A stretch of 64,000 bases of DNA from Winogradskyella costae. GTDB lineage: Bacteria > Bacteroidota > Bacteroidia > Flavobacteriales > Flavobacteriaceae. A model generated the notes under the pieces. That model searched no databases and was not told the DNA's origin. It was given only the letters and a program-made list of their open reading frames with translations. The stretch's first letter is position 1. Each line of letters opens with the position of its first letter. The stretch is taken from contig NZ_JABFDK010000002.1 in NCBI RefSeq assembly GCF_013403865.1, forward strand, positions 248,001-312,000, read 5' to 3'. Below, in pieces: positions 54,125 to 63,774 of this stretch. Made by a program: the position numbers and the translations under genes.

Positions 54125-56128
54125 TTATTTTATATTTTGAAGACAGCTGAGGTAGAAGTCTTGAGAAATTCTACTCCTAACAATTATGTAATTTAATGGG
54201 TAAAGTGGAAGTGTTAAGGCAAGAATTAAAGGATTAATTCGCTTTCCTTCTTGATTAATAGTTGTATAGAATTTTGAATATACAATAATGCCGACAATAA
54301 CATATATGACAAAAAACACAAATGCTATGATACTTAAAGTTATGGCTGATTCGGCTAATTCTGTTAGCTTATTATTTTTGAATATAAAATGTAACACCAA
54401 TAATATTCCCCCCACACAATAACTGATTAAGCTAGTTTTTGAATAATCGTTATAATCCTTGTGTAGAACTCTCGATTCAATCAGGGTGTCTGGAATTTCT
54501 AAACCTTCAGATTTTAAGCTTTCTAGTGAAATATTGCGATTCAATAAATTGTGTAGAGCTATTTCTTTAGGTTTTTTATCTAAAGTAAATTCATCTTGAT
54601 TTTTAATAATATCAACTAATTCTTCTATTGGGTATTTAGAGTAAAAGTTATACACTTTGGTGTCACTCTCTGACAGTTGTAGTTTTTGCTTAGAATTAAA
54701 TAATCGTCTAAGGGGTACAGTGATAATATCAAATTGAAAAACGCCTTTATCATTTGTAGCACGTGTTGTAAGATAAATACTTAAAGGCAGCATTACAGCA
54801 GTAGAAAGCCAAGATCCAATTACTGGATTAAAACTACCTTTCTCAGCACTATTTCTAGCAAAAATCCCGAAAAAATGATAGGTTAGGAATAGCACAATTG
54901 CAATAACCATTGGTAATCCAAGGCCACCTTTACGGATTAATGCTCCAAGTGGTGCCCCTACAAAGAACAGAATAATACAGGCAAATGCTAAAACAAACTT
55001 GTCTTGTAATGAAATTATGTGCTTGTTTATAAAGATTTGTTTGGTTTCTAAGTTCTTTTTATTCGAATCTAAAATTTGTCTTGTACTATTTGAAGAATTC
55101 AGCGCTAAATTAATAATCTGAATTTTTTGAGCCGTATTATAAAAGTGTAAGAGGTTTTTAGAAATTAAAGTCGAATCTTTTGGTTCGTTTATTCTTGTTT
55201 TGGAGGTGTCGATATTAACGTTTAATGATGCGAAGGTACTTCGATTGTATAAAGTGGTAGCTAAGGTTTCGTAGTCGTCTTGTCGGTTTTCTTGTAAAGT
55301 ATCAATAACTTTATTTAACTGACTTACATTTAGCATATTGTATCTGTCGGTGTGATTCTTTTCATCCAAATCCTCATTGTTTAGTATTTCTAAATCTACA
55401 TTAGTAATGTAGTTATCAAAATAACTTTTAACATGTGGTTTATTTTTATTCTTGCGGACATCCTTATTTATAACTTCTTCATAATAGTTTCCATTTAACA
55501 ATTCGAGTTGAAGTATATTAGAATCGGGACTGCTTTTTAATTCGCCTCTTTCTGAAACGATAACTTTATAATTTCCTCGTCTTGTAGTGCTTTTTTCATG
55601 AATAACAACGTCTTCTAAAAACTGTCCACGATCACCAGATTTCTTAGCTACTTTTATATTAATATTTCCAATCTCATTAAATTGACCTTCAGCAATTGCT
55701 AAGGCAGGTTTCATTTTGGCGATGTTGCGTCTTAAGTTGTAAAAATTATATTCACCCCACGGAATCACATTATTCGCAAAAAAGAAGCAGCCAATTCCAA
55801 GCGCAACAATGAATACACTTAAACTTCGCATAGCGCGTTGCAATGAAATACCTGTGGATTTCATTGCGGCAAATTCATAGTTTTCTGCAAAGTTACCAAA
55901 AACCATTATTGAAGATAATAAAACGGTCAGGGGCACCACCAAAGGAATTAACTTTGGCATGTAAAACAAAATAAATTTAGCAGTCACACTAACGTCCAAA
56001 TCTTTACCTGCAAGCTCAGCAATATAAAGCCAAACTCCTTGTAAAATAAAGATGAACATGAATATAATAAAGACGCTAAAAAACGTCTTTAAAAATGTGA
56101 TAAGTATGTACCTATCTAATATTTTCAC
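54125..56128 (-). CDS. LptF/LptG (YjgP/YjgQ)-family lipopolysaccharide export permease
   Basis: Inner-membrane permease of 667 residues. In the LptB2FG transporter these proteins extract lipopolysaccharide from the inner membrane. The opening LDRYILITFLKTFFSVFIIF, MKSTGISLQRAMRSL near 88, the periplasmic beta-jellyroll region (about 150-370) and the later membrane helices (APLGALIRKGGLGLPMVIAI) are typical. It is longer than the roughly 360 residues of E. coli homologues because of a long periplasmic part and a C-terminal extension of about 190 residues containing two more hydrophobic helices (LISYCVGGILLVLHFIF, ITLSIIAFVFFVIYVIVGII). I cannot say whether it is LptF or LptG. It is placed between lolA and ribB, forming an envelope-lipid operon. 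Confidence 0.92.
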   Translation of the reverse strand: MKILDRYILITFLKTFFSVFIIFMFIFILQGVWLYIAELAGKDLDVSVTAKFILFYMPKLIPLVVPLTVLLSSIMVFGNFAENYEFAAMKSTGISLQRAMRSLSVFIVALGIGCFFFANNVIPWGEYNFYNLRRNIAKMKPALAIAEGQFNEIGNINIKVAKKSGDRGQFLEDVVIHEKSTTRRGNYKVIVSERGELKSSPDSNILQLELLNGNYYEEVINKDVRKNKNKPHVKSYFDNYITNVDLEILNNEDLDEKNHTDRYNMLNVSQLNKVIDTLQENRQDDYETLATTLYNRSTFASLNVNIDTSKTRINEPKDSTLISKNLLHFYNTAQKIQIINLALNSSNSTRQILDSNKKNLETKQIFINKHIISLQDKFVLAFACIILFFVGAPLGALIRKGGLGLPMVIAIVLFLTYHFFGIFARNSAEKGSFNPVIGSWLSTAVMLPLSIYLTTRATNDKGVFQFDIITVPLRRLFNSKQKLQLSESDTKVYNFYSKYPIEELVDIIKNQDEFTLDKKPKEIALHNLLNRNISLESLKSEGLEIPDTLIESRVLHKDYNDYSKTSLISYCVGGILLVLHFIFKNNKLTELAESAITLSIIAFVFFVIYVIVGIIVYSKFYTTINQEGKRINPLILALTLPLYPLNYIIVRSRISQDFYLSCLQNIK

Positions 56129-56145
56129 ACAATTAAAATTTAGCC

Positions 56146-56787
56146 TTAATCTATTTTATTGATAAAGTAATCACTGTATTTACTTTTGTCAAATGTAAAT
56201 AAGGTTTTTGATATAGGTTGGTCGCTTTTAAAAGAATTAACAGTTAATGTTGTTTTAGTTCCATTTTTACCAACTTCAATTAAATTGTAAATATGCTTAG
56301 TTGTGGCATCAATCCCTAATAAAACATGTTTTATTTCAGAATTAGTATCCATTGGACTAAGTTTTATATACTGAATTTTGCGACCTTTTATAGTCTGTAA
56401 GATATCCATTTTAAAGCTATAACCGTCTTCATAAAAGGATAACATTTTACTTGGTGTAATTGTGCTTTCGTCTTCTGAATTATCTGAAGAAATAGTAACT
56501 TCTTCATCTTCTGGACTAATAGTATATACCGTCTTTCCATCAAAAATACGGGTAATACCTAAGATATTAAGCTTGTATTTTTCACCCTCTATAACAACAT
56601 CACCACGTGTTTCTTGTTTAATATTCTCGCTAACATTATTTAATTCATATTTAAAATCTAAACTAATATTTTTATAGCTTTTGATTTTTGAGCTGACTTC
56701 TTTTAATAACGATTCGGCTTTGGCATCATTCTGAGCGAAAGCATTGAATCCTATAGCGATACATGCGATAATAATTAATTTTTTCAT
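56146..56787 (-). CDS. lolA: LolA-like outer-membrane lipoprotein carrier
   Basis: Periplasmic protein of 213 residues with signal peptide MKKLIIIACIAIGFNAFA-Q. It has the LolA family layout: an N-terminal helix (AESLLKEVSSKIKSYKNISL), a first strand DFKYEL, then GDVVIEGEKYKLNILGITRI, FDGKTVYTISPEDEEV and ISKTLFTFDKSKY at the end. LolA carries lipoproteins through the periplasm. It is located between ftsK (60 bases upstream) and the LptF/G gene (17 bases downstream). The symbol is by family; some Bacteroidota LolA-like proteins may have other lipid cargo. Confidence 0.87.
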   Translation of the reverse strand: MKKLIIIACIAIGFNAFAQNDAKAESLLKEVSSKIKSYKNISLDFKYELNNVSENIKQETRGDVVIEGEKYKLNILGITRIFDGKTVYTISPEDEEVTISSDNSEDESTITPSKMLSFYEDGYSFKMDILQTIKGRKIQYIKLSPMDTNSEIKHVLLGIDATTKHIYNLIEVGKNGTKTTLTVNSFKSDQPISKTLFTFDKSKYSDYFINKID

Positions 56788-56847
56788 TCCTTTTTGTTTC
56801 TGTTTTTATTGTAAAATAATATTTTTGTTACTTAGTGTAATGTTGTG

Positions 56848-59289
56848 TTACTGTTCATTATCTAACAACTGATCTAAGGATACTAAATCAGGAATTAAAA
56901 CCTGACGCGCTTTACTTCCTTCAAAATTTCCCACAATACCAGCAGCTTCTAATTGATCAATAATACGACCTGCTCTGTTATAACCTAATTTTAATTTTCT
57001 TTGTAATAAAGAGGCAGAGCCTTGTTGTGCTGTTACAATGAGTTCTGCGGCTTCTCTAAACAATTTATCTCTGTCTGATATATCAATATCAAGATTTGTG
57101 CCACCTTCTTCACCAACGTACTCTGGAAGCAAATGAGCATCAGGATATGCTTTTTGAGAACCTATAAATTCTGTGATTTTTTCAACTTCCGGTGTGTCTA
57201 CGAACGCACATTGAATACGGATAAGTTCGTTTCCTTGTGTGTAAAGCATATCTCCACGACCAATTAATTGATCGGCACCAGAACCATCTAATATTGTACG
57301 CGAATCAATTTTACTAGTTACCCTAAATGCAATACGTGCAGGGAAATTGGCTTTAATAATACCTGTGATGACATTAACCGAAGGCCGTTGTGTTGCGACT
57401 ATTAAGTGGATACCAATAGCACGTGCTAATTGCGCAAGTCGTGCGATTGGTGTTTCAACTTCTTTTCCGGCTGTCATAATTAAATCTGCAAATTCGTCTA
57501 CAACCAATACAATGTATGGTAAAAACGCATGACCATCATTAGGATTTAATTTTCTAGCTTTGAATTTTACGTTGTATTCTGCAATGTTTCTACAAAATGC
57601 GTTTTTAAGCATTTCGTAGCGGTTATCCATTTCTATACAAAGTGAGTTTAAGGTATTAATAACCTTAGTGTTATCTGTAATGATCGCCTCTTCACTATCT
57701 GGAAGTTTTGCCAAATAATGACGTTCAATTTTATTGAAAAGTGTTAATTCTACTTTTTTAGGATCTACAAGAACAAATTTTACTTCTGCAGGGTGCTTTT
57801 TATATAATAAGGACGTTAGCACTGCATTTAGACCAACCGATTTACCCTGACCTGTTGCACCAGCCATAAGTAAGTGTGGCATTTTTGCTAAATCGACAAC
57901 AAACGTTTCATTACTGATCGTTTTTCCAAATGCAATAGGTAAATGCATCTCTGATTTTTGAAATTTTTGAGAGGCAATAACCGAGCGCATCGATACAATA
58001 GTTGAATTTTTATTCGGTACCTCAATACCAATAGTTCCTTTTCCAGGAATTGGCGCGATAATTCTAATTCCTAATGCCGCAAGCGATAGGGCAATATCAT
58101 CTTCCAAGTTTTTAATTTTTGAAATTCTAATACCAGCATCTGGTACAATTTCATACAGTGTAACCGTTGGACCTATAGTCGCTTTTATACTCGATATACC
58201 AATTTTGTAGTTGTTAAGTGTTTCTACAATTTTGTTTTTATTTTCTTCAAGCTCATCTTGATCTATAGAGATACCTTCATTATCATATTTTTTTAATAAA
58301 TCCAATGGAGGAAATTGATATTTACCTAGTTCTAGGGTCGGATCAAATTGTCCAAAATCTTCAACTAATTTATCCGCTAAATTATCTGATTCAGATTTTT
58401 CTTCTTCAACAGTTTCTACTTCAATTTTTAATTCGGGAGTTTCAATAGTTTCTTCTTTTGGCTTTTCTGTGACTTCCATTTTTAGCACTTCTACTTTCGG
58501 ATCTTTAACTTCAGACTCGGGTTTAGAATGCTTAGTTATTGTAGGTTCTGCTTTTTTAAGAGGAATGTCTAAAACAGATTTAATAGCCTCCGCTTCTTCA
58601 GTTAAACTATTATCGAAAATAGGAGTGGGCTCAGTTGTTGATTTATCGGATTGTAAATCTTCTTTAATTGAACTTTTTGCACTTTTAAAACTGTTGACTA
58701 TCGTCTCTCCAGTGATCTTAAATCGAATAGCCAAATAGGTGATCAGACCAAACGTTAATAAGAGAATTGTTCCAATTTTACCGATGTAATCTTGAAAGAA
58801 TTGATTCATCTCAAAACCAATAGTGCCACCAATAAAATCATATTTATGGGTGAAGAATCCGAAAAGAATTGATAACCAAATGACGATTAGTGTTCCCCAA
58901 ATCCAATGTGTTCTTAGTTTTGATTTACTTAAATTTAATGTGACATAAACACCTGAAAGAAATAATAGACCAGCAAAAATAAAGGATGGTAAACCAAAGC
59001 CTTTAATAATAAAAAATTCACTTACCCAAGCTCCAAGCTGACTTGCCCAATTTTTGTATTCATTAGAGCGTTCTGGGAAATTATGAAGCACACTTTGATC
59101 TTCCTTACCCGTAAATACAAAGGATAAAAATGAAATAAAGAGGAGTGCTCCTAAAATAATAAGGAAACTGCCAAAAATTAGTTTTTGCTGATTAGACAAT
59201 TTTAGGGACGGTTTTTTAAACTCCCTTTTTGACTTGGTCTTTGGTGCCGCTTTAGTGGTTGTTTTCTTTTTTGATATTTTTTTTGCCAT
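56848..59289 (-). CDS. ftsK: DNA translocase FtsK
   Basis: Division-associated DNA pump of 813 residues that clears and resolves chromosome dimers at the septum. Four transmembrane helices lie at about 33-55, 95-120, 125-148 and 170-190. A low-complexity acidic linker (about 210-310) precedes the motor (about 325-740). Walker A GATGQGKSVGLNA is near 481, Walker B LVVDEFADL near 600, and ATQRPSVNVITGIIKANFPA near 640. The C-terminal gamma winged helix (ASLLQRKLKLGYNRAGRIID, QLEAAGIVG) binds polar guide sequences. Length and layout are normal. It heads the group ftsK-lolA-lptF/G-ribB on the minus strand. Confidence 0.97.
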   Translation of the reverse strand: MAKKISKKKTTTKAAPKTKSKREFKKPSLKLSNQQKLIFGSFLIILGALLFISFLSFVFTGKEDQSVLHNFPERSNEYKNWASQLGAWVSEFFIIKGFGLPSFIFAGLLFLSGVYVTLNLSKSKLRTHWIWGTLIVIWLSILFGFFTHKYDFIGGTIGFEMNQFFQDYIGKIGTILLLTFGLITYLAIRFKITGETIVNSFKSAKSSIKEDLQSDKSTTEPTPIFDNSLTEEAEAIKSVLDIPLKKAEPTITKHSKPESEVKDPKVEVLKMEVTEKPKEETIETPELKIEVETVEEEKSESDNLADKLVEDFGQFDPTLELGKYQFPPLDLLKKYDNEGISIDQDELEENKNKIVETLNNYKIGISSIKATIGPTVTLYEIVPDAGIRISKIKNLEDDIALSLAALGIRIIAPIPGKGTIGIEVPNKNSTIVSMRSVIASQKFQKSEMHLPIAFGKTISNETFVVDLAKMPHLLMAGATGQGKSVGLNAVLTSLLYKKHPAEVKFVLVDPKKVELTLFNKIERHYLAKLPDSEEAIITDNTKVINTLNSLCIEMDNRYEMLKNAFCRNIAEYNVKFKARKLNPNDGHAFLPYIVLVVDEFADLIMTAGKEVETPIARLAQLARAIGIHLIVATQRPSVNVITGIIKANFPARIAFRVTSKIDSRTILDGSGADQLIGRGDMLYTQGNELIRIQCAFVDTPEVEKITEFIGSQKAYPDAHLLPEYVGEEGGTNLDIDISDRDKLFREAAELIVTAQQGSASLLQRKLKLGYNRAGRIIDQLEAAGIVGNFEGSKARQVLIPDLVSLDQLLDNEQ

Positions 59290-59321
59290 GCTTACTTCCC
59301 ACGACAGTGGGAATCTTTCTT

Positions 59322-60095
59322 TTAGTTGTAATTTTTTGCTTTTATAGAAATCCCATTGACGTAGTCTTCTATAATATGTAATTCTTTTGCTGTGTCAAAA
59401 CCTTTAAAATCGCTAATATCTTCAATTGTGATATTAGAATTGTAAAACTTTAAATAATGGTGTGCTAATGGTAAATAAGACCAATGCCATTTTTCTAAAT
59501 TGTAACCTGTTCTACCATTGTCTTTAGTCGTATAAACTTGGTAAAATCCAAACTGATTAGCATTTGCATTTAGCCAATCATAGATTGTTTTCCCTTTTCC
59601 ACTGCTAAAATACGAATTACTTAAACTATTTAGGTCTAAATCCGTACCCCAATGATGACGAGAAGAACTTGGCATAGAACTGTATTCTAAAATTTTCTGA
59701 GCACGCTTTAACGGCTCAAGATTAGAATAGGTATTCCATTTGCGTTCCCAAATCGCTTTTTGTTCATTAAAATTTCGTGTTCCAGATAAGATATGTAATA
59801 TAACTCCCTCTTTTTTTGCAGCATTATACATGTCTAAAAAGGCTGTATAAACTGACTTATTAAGATATAAGGTTTTAGCCGAATGTTGAGCACTAACTTT
59901 AGTAAATGTAGAATCTGTTTTATAATCAAATTTTCCTAATACCAATATTTTTGTAATGGGTACACTTGGGGCTTCATTAGTTTTTAAAGTATCTGTTTTG
60001 GCTATTAGGAGGTCTGTAGAACTATTTTTTTTGTCTTTTTCATCGCAACTGAACAGCGCTAATACAATTGAAAACGTCACAAATAATGATTTCAT
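59322..60095 (-). CDS. M15-family (VanY-like) D,D-carboxypeptidase lipoprotein
   Basis: Exported zinc peptidase of 257 residues that likely trims D-Ala from peptidoglycan stem peptides. Lipobox LFSC at about residue 17 after MKSLFVTFSIVLAL. The catalytic domain has the full M15B signature: SGTRNFNEQKAIWERKW near 118, SSSRHHWGTDLDL near 150 (zinc His and Asp) and LEKWHWSYLP near 205 (catalytic Glu and zinc His). I start at ATG 60095; a longer frame begins with TTG at 60134 inside a TATTTTTG promoter-like element and adds 13 residues before a standard lipoprotein signal. It lies between dgkA and ftsK. Confidence 0.92.
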   Translation of the reverse strand: MKSLFVTFSIVLALFSCDEKDKKNSSTDLLIAKTDTLKTNEAPSVPITKILVLGKFDYKTDSTFTKVSAQHSAKTLYLNKSVYTAFLDMYNAAKKEGVILHILSGTRNFNEQKAIWERKWNTYSNLEPLKRAQKILEYSSMPSSSRHHWGTDLDLNSLSNSYFSSGKGKTIYDWLNANANQFGFYQVYTTKDNGRTGYNLEKWHWSYLPLAHHYLKFYNSNITIEDISDFKGFDTAKELHIIEDYVNGISIKAKNYN

Positions 60096-60216
60096 CTTAA
60101 GGCTTAAAAGTGTTGTAGGTTTTGAATGGAACAAAAATACAAATATGAAACGTTTCTATTCTCGATTTTGGTATAGAAACGTAAATTTAAAGATTGGGTA
60201 TTTTAACTAACCTGTC

Positions 60217-60585
60217 TTAAATAAACTTAGGAATATAAATAATACTAGCAATTATAACTGCGACTATAGAGGCAATAAAAACAGCTCCTGCAGCCACATC
60301 TTTTATGAGACCAATTTTTTCGTGATATTCAGGGTGAATAAAATCGGCAATGGCTTCAATTGCAGTGTTCATGCCTTCAACACTCATAACTAAACCAATC
60401 ATTGTAATTTGGGCAATCCATTCTGTTTTCGAAATATCAAAATAGAAGCCAGCAATGGTAACAACTAAAGCTATGAATAGTTGTACTTTAATACTGGCTT
60501 CTGTTTTAATAAGTATAACCATGCCTTTAAAAGCAAAACCTACACTTTTTAATCTATTAACTAGAAAAGATTCTTTTTTGGGCAT
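60217..60585 (-). CDS. dgkA: DgkA-family diacylglycerol/undecaprenol kinase
   Basis: Small integral membrane kinase of 122 residues with three transmembrane helices. Catalytic motifs are E-x-x-NTAIE near 69-75 (MSVEGMNTAIEAIADF) and KDVAAGAVFIAS near 95-106, plus an N-terminal amphipathic segment (AFKGMVILIKTEASIKVQLF). Gram-positive and Bacteroidota members often phosphorylate undecaprenol; E. coli DgkA uses diacylglycerol. Substrate is not decided here. It starts seven bases after tpx and is surely co-transcribed with it. Confidence 0.92.
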   Translation of the reverse strand: MPKKESFLVNRLKSVGFAFKGMVILIKTEASIKVQLFIALVVTIAGFYFDISKTEWIAQITMIGLVMSVEGMNTAIEAIADFIHPEYHEKIGLIKDVAAGAVFIASIVAVIIASIIYIPKFI

Positions 60586-60592
60586 GCAATAA

Positions 60593-61093
60593 TTATGCTA
60601 AACTTGCTAATGCACTTTCGTAATTAGGCTCATCTTTAATTTCAGCAACTTGCTCAGTATATAAAACGGTACCGTCTGTATCAATAACGACAATACAACG
60701 CGATAATAAAGGTGCTAAAGGTCCTGTTTTAAAAGTGATACCGTAATTTTTTCCAAAATCTCCCGTTTTAAAATCAGAAAGACTTTCTACGTTATCTAAA
60801 CCTTCAGCTCCACAAAAACGAGCTAAAGCAAATGGTAAATCTTTAGAAATACATAATACCTTAGTGTTGTCTAATGCGCTTGCTTTTTCATTAAATGTTC
60901 TCACAGATTGTGCACATGTACCAGTATCAATACTAGGAAAAATGTTTAAGATTAATCGATTACCTTTATAATCTGCAATTGATTTAGCAGATAAATCGGT
61001 TGCTGTAAGTGTAAAATCGGGTGCTTTTTTACCATCTGCTGGTAATTGACCTATAGTTTCTATTGGATTTCCCCCTAATGTTATATTTGCCAT
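60593..61093 (-). CDS. tpx: Thiol peroxidase Tpx (atypical 2-Cys peroxiredoxin)
   Basis: Peroxidase of 166 residues that reduces hydroperoxides with thioredoxin. The peroxidatic Cys lies in FPSIDTGTC near 61 and the resolving Cys in ALARFCGAEGL near 95, the spacing expected for Tpx. The opening TLGGNPIETIGQLPADGKKA PDF is characteristic. Full length. A one-mismatch -7 element (TATTTTTA on the minus strand) lies just upstream near 61117. dgkA follows after seven bases. Confidence 0.96.
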   Translation of the reverse strand: MANITLGGNPIETIGQLPADGKKAPDFTLTATDLSAKSIADYKGNRLILNIFPSIDTGTCAQSVRTFNEKASALDNTKVLCISKDLPFALARFCGAEGLDNVESLSDFKTGDFGKNYGITFKTGPLAPLLSRCIVVIDTDGTVLYTEQVAEIKDEPNYESALASLA

Positions 61094-61241
61094 AATTTAT
61101 TTTTTTGTTTGTTAAAAATACCAACTTTTAAGCGCATTACTCTTAAATTAAGAAAAATATTTAGAATTATTATTTGAATTGATTATTACGTAAAATGCAT
61201 TATTTCGCATTTGCAATTAAATTTAAAGCGACGGAACATAT

Positions 61242-61274
61242 AAAAGCCCTTAATCATAATGTTTAAGGGCTTTT
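61242..61274 (-). terminator. Terminator of pheT
   Basis: A 12-bp stem (61242-61253 with 61263-61274), 9-base loop, with T-runs on both strands. It sits 22 bases after the pheT stop codon on the minus strand and separates it from tpx. Confidence 0.88.
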
Positions 61275-61295
61275 TATTTAGATAATTATTAATTG

Positions 61296-63722
61296 TTATC
61301 TTAATTCAGCACCCAATTTAGTTTCAAAATTAGATTGCAGCTTAGACATAATTTTATCAATCTGTTTATCATTTAGTGTTTTGTTTTCATCTTGAAATAT
61401 AAAACTCACGGCGTAACTCTTTTTGCCCTCAGGTAAATTTTTGCCTTCGTAGACGTCAAACAAATTAACGTTTTTGAGTAATTGTTTTTCGGTCTGTTTG
61501 GCTATGGTATCAATATCTTCAAAAGTAACTTTGTTATCCAACAACAAAGCAAAATCGCGTCGAATAGAAGGGTATTTAGAAATAGGACTATACTTAATTT
61601 TATTATGTTTTGCCATTTCAATAACATTATCCCAGTTAAAATCTGCGAATAATACATTCTGAGAGATGCCAAAATGTTTTAATATCGATTTTTTTACCAA
61701 TCCGAAGTCCACTAGTTTCTTCTTTCCAATAGAAAAACTCATGCCTTCACTAAAAATATCTGACGTATTTGGAGTCGATTTTAAACGTGATAAACCTAAA
61801 CGCTGTAAAATCACTTCAATAGTCCCTTTTAGATAAAAGAAGTCACTTGGATATGCAGCTGCATTCCAACGTTCTTCTGTTTTGTTTCCTGTTACAAATA
61901 ATGACAAGTGTTTGTGTTCTTCTCGCGCTTCAGTGTATTGATGATAGGTTTTTCCGTATTCAAAAAGTTTTAAATCGTTGCGCTTTCTGTTAATGTTATG
62001 TGCTACAGCTTCTAATCCTGAAAACAATAATGACTGACGCATTACTTCTAAATCACTACTAAGGGGATTTAGCATTTTAACATTATGATCGGCATTTAAG
62101 TCCTCACTCAATTCAACATACTTTGGTGTTGTTAATGAGTTGGCCATAATTTCATAAAAGCCTTGAGATGCTAATTGGTTTCCTATAATATTCTGAAGTT
62201 TATAATCTTCAAAACGCGATGAATTAGAAATAGAAGCATTCAACTTTTCTGTAGTAGCTATATTATTATAACCATACACTCGCAATATTTCTTCAATAAT
62301 ATCAGCTTCACGCTGAACATCGTTTCTGTAGGCAGGGACTGTTAATCCTAAACCAGCTTCAGTAACATTGTTGACTTTAATCTCTAAAGAGGATAAAATA
62401 CTTTTTATGGTTTCTTCAGGAATCGTTTCTCCAATTAGTTTTTTAGCATTGTCAAAACTCAATCGTACTTCAAAATCTTTTATTTTTTTAGGGTAAGTAT
62501 CTACAATATCACTTGTAATTTCACCTCCTGCAATTTCAAGAATTAATAAAGCAGCACGTTTTAGGGCGTACTCAGTAAGATTAGGATCAATACCACGCTC
62601 AAATCTAAATGAAGAGTCTGTATTTAAACCATGACGTTTCGCTGTTTTACGAACACTAACCGGATTAAAATAGGCGCTTTCTAAAAAAATACGTGACGTA
62701 TGTTCTGAAACACCAGAATCAATACCTCCAAAAACACCTGCAATACACATTGGTTTATTGGCATCGCAAATCATTAAATCTTCCTCATGTAATTCGCGCT
62801 CAACACCATCTAATGTGGTGAATTTTGTGCCTGCTTCACAAGTTTTAACTTCAATTTTATTGCCTGAAATACGATCTCCGTCAAAAGCATGTAAGGGTTG
62901 TCCTAACTCATGTAAAACATAATTGGTAATGTCAACAATATTATTAATAGGTGATAAACCAATAGACTTTAAGCGGTTTTGTAACCAAGCTGGCGACGCT
63001 TCAACTTTAACTCCCGAAATAGTGACACCACAATAGCGTGGTGCTTTTTCGTAATCTTGCACATCAACATCAACCTTGTAAGCTCTGGCATCAACGTGGT
63101 AAGAACTTACAGATGGGGTGATTAACTCCAAAGAAACTTCCTTCTGTAATAAACCTGCTTTTAAATCTCGCGCTACACCATAATGGCTCATAGCGTCCGC
63201 TCGGTTAGGAGTTAAACCAATTTCGAATACTTCATCGTTTTCAACCTTAAAAAGCTCTGCAGCCAGTGTACCAACTTTTATATCAGCATCTAAAACCATG
63301 ATACCATCGTGCGATTCTCCAAGACCTAATTCGTCCTCGGCACAAATCATTCCATGACTTTCTTCTCCTCTAATCTTCCCTTTCTTAATGGTCCAAGCTT
63401 CACCTTCTGCGGTATATAGCGTTGTGCCAATAGTTGCGACAGGTACTTTTTGTCCGGCAGCCACATTTGGCGCTCCACAAACAATTTGAATAGGAGCATC
63501 CTCTCCAATATTTACAGTTGTAACCTTTAAGCGGTCTGCGTTTGGGTGTGGTATGCACGTAAGAACCTCGCCCACAACAATACCTTTTAATCCGCCTTTT
63601 ACAGACTCGTAAGAGTCAATACCTTCTATTTCTAAACCTAAATCAGTAAGTAATTCGCCTGTTTTTTCAGCGTTCCAATCGGTTTTTATAAACTGTTTAA
63701 GCCAGTTGTATGAAATCTTCAT
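61296..63722 (-). CDS. pheT: Phenylalanine--tRNA ligase beta subunit
   Basis: Beta chain of the alpha2-beta2 synthetase that charges tRNA-Phe, 808 residues, normal length. Domains in order: N-terminal helix MKISYNWLKQFI, an EMAP-like tRNA-binding OB domain at about 40-155 (VVGEVLTCIPHPNADRLKVT, VCGAPNVAAGQKVPVA), the B3/B4 editing domain (about 215-395, ISPINNIVDITNYVLHE pattern), B5 domain (about 405-475), the catalytic-like core, and a C-terminal anticodon-binding ferredoxin fold (about 715-808, KYPSIRRDFALLLDNKVTFE, SVAFSFIFQDENKTL-like strand). pheS is not adjacent. A promoter with an exact -7 element lies 22 bases upstream. Confidence 0.97.
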   Translation of the reverse strand: MKISYNWLKQFIKTDWNAEKTGELLTDLGLEIEGIDSYESVKGGLKGIVVGEVLTCIPHPNADRLKVTTVNIGEDAPIQIVCGAPNVAAGQKVPVATIGTTLYTAEGEAWTIKKGKIRGEESHGMICAEDELGLGESHDGIMVLDADIKVGTLAAELFKVENDEVFEIGLTPNRADAMSHYGVARDLKAGLLQKEVSLELITPSVSSYHVDARAYKVDVDVQDYEKAPRYCGVTISGVKVEASPAWLQNRLKSIGLSPINNIVDITNYVLHELGQPLHAFDGDRISGNKIEVKTCEAGTKFTTLDGVERELHEEDLMICDANKPMCIAGVFGGIDSGVSEHTSRIFLESAYFNPVSVRKTAKRHGLNTDSSFRFERGIDPNLTEYALKRAALLILEIAGGEITSDIVDTYPKKIKDFEVRLSFDNAKKLIGETIPEETIKSILSSLEIKVNNVTEAGLGLTVPAYRNDVQREADIIEEILRVYGYNNIATTEKLNASISNSSRFEDYKLQNIIGNQLASQGFYEIMANSLTTPKYVELSEDLNADHNVKMLNPLSSDLEVMRQSLLFSGLEAVAHNINRKRNDLKLFEYGKTYHQYTEAREEHKHLSLFVTGNKTEERWNAAAYPSDFFYLKGTIEVILQRLGLSRLKSTPNTSDIFSEGMSFSIGKKKLVDFGLVKKSILKHFGISQNVLFADFNWDNVIEMAKHNKIKYSPISKYPSIRRDFALLLDNKVTFEDIDTIAKQTEKQLLKNVNLFDVYEGKNLPEGKKSYAVSFIFQDENKTLNDKQIDKIMSKLQSNFETKLGAELR

Positions 63723-63743
63723 TTTTTCAATTTAGTGAAGCTA

Positions 63744-63774
63744 CAAAGATAGTAATAGTTGATTTGTAATGAAA
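63744..63774 (-). promoter_or_regulatory. Promoter of pheT
   Basis: Exact -7 element TATCTTTG (minus strand, 63744-63751) with TTTC, one mismatch to TTTG, 19 bases further upstream (63771-63774). Confidence 0.65.

Noticed and set aside
56826-56860. TGTTACTTAGTGTAAT and TGTTACTGTTCATTA near the ftsK stop codon
   Set aside because: They resemble the AraC-type half-sites but are 17 bases apart, lie at the end of convergently read minus-strand genes and face no plus-strand gene.
60096-60134. TTG start extending the M15 peptidase by 13 residues
   Set aside because: Again inside a TATTTTTG element, and the extension precedes a complete lipoprotein signal peptide.
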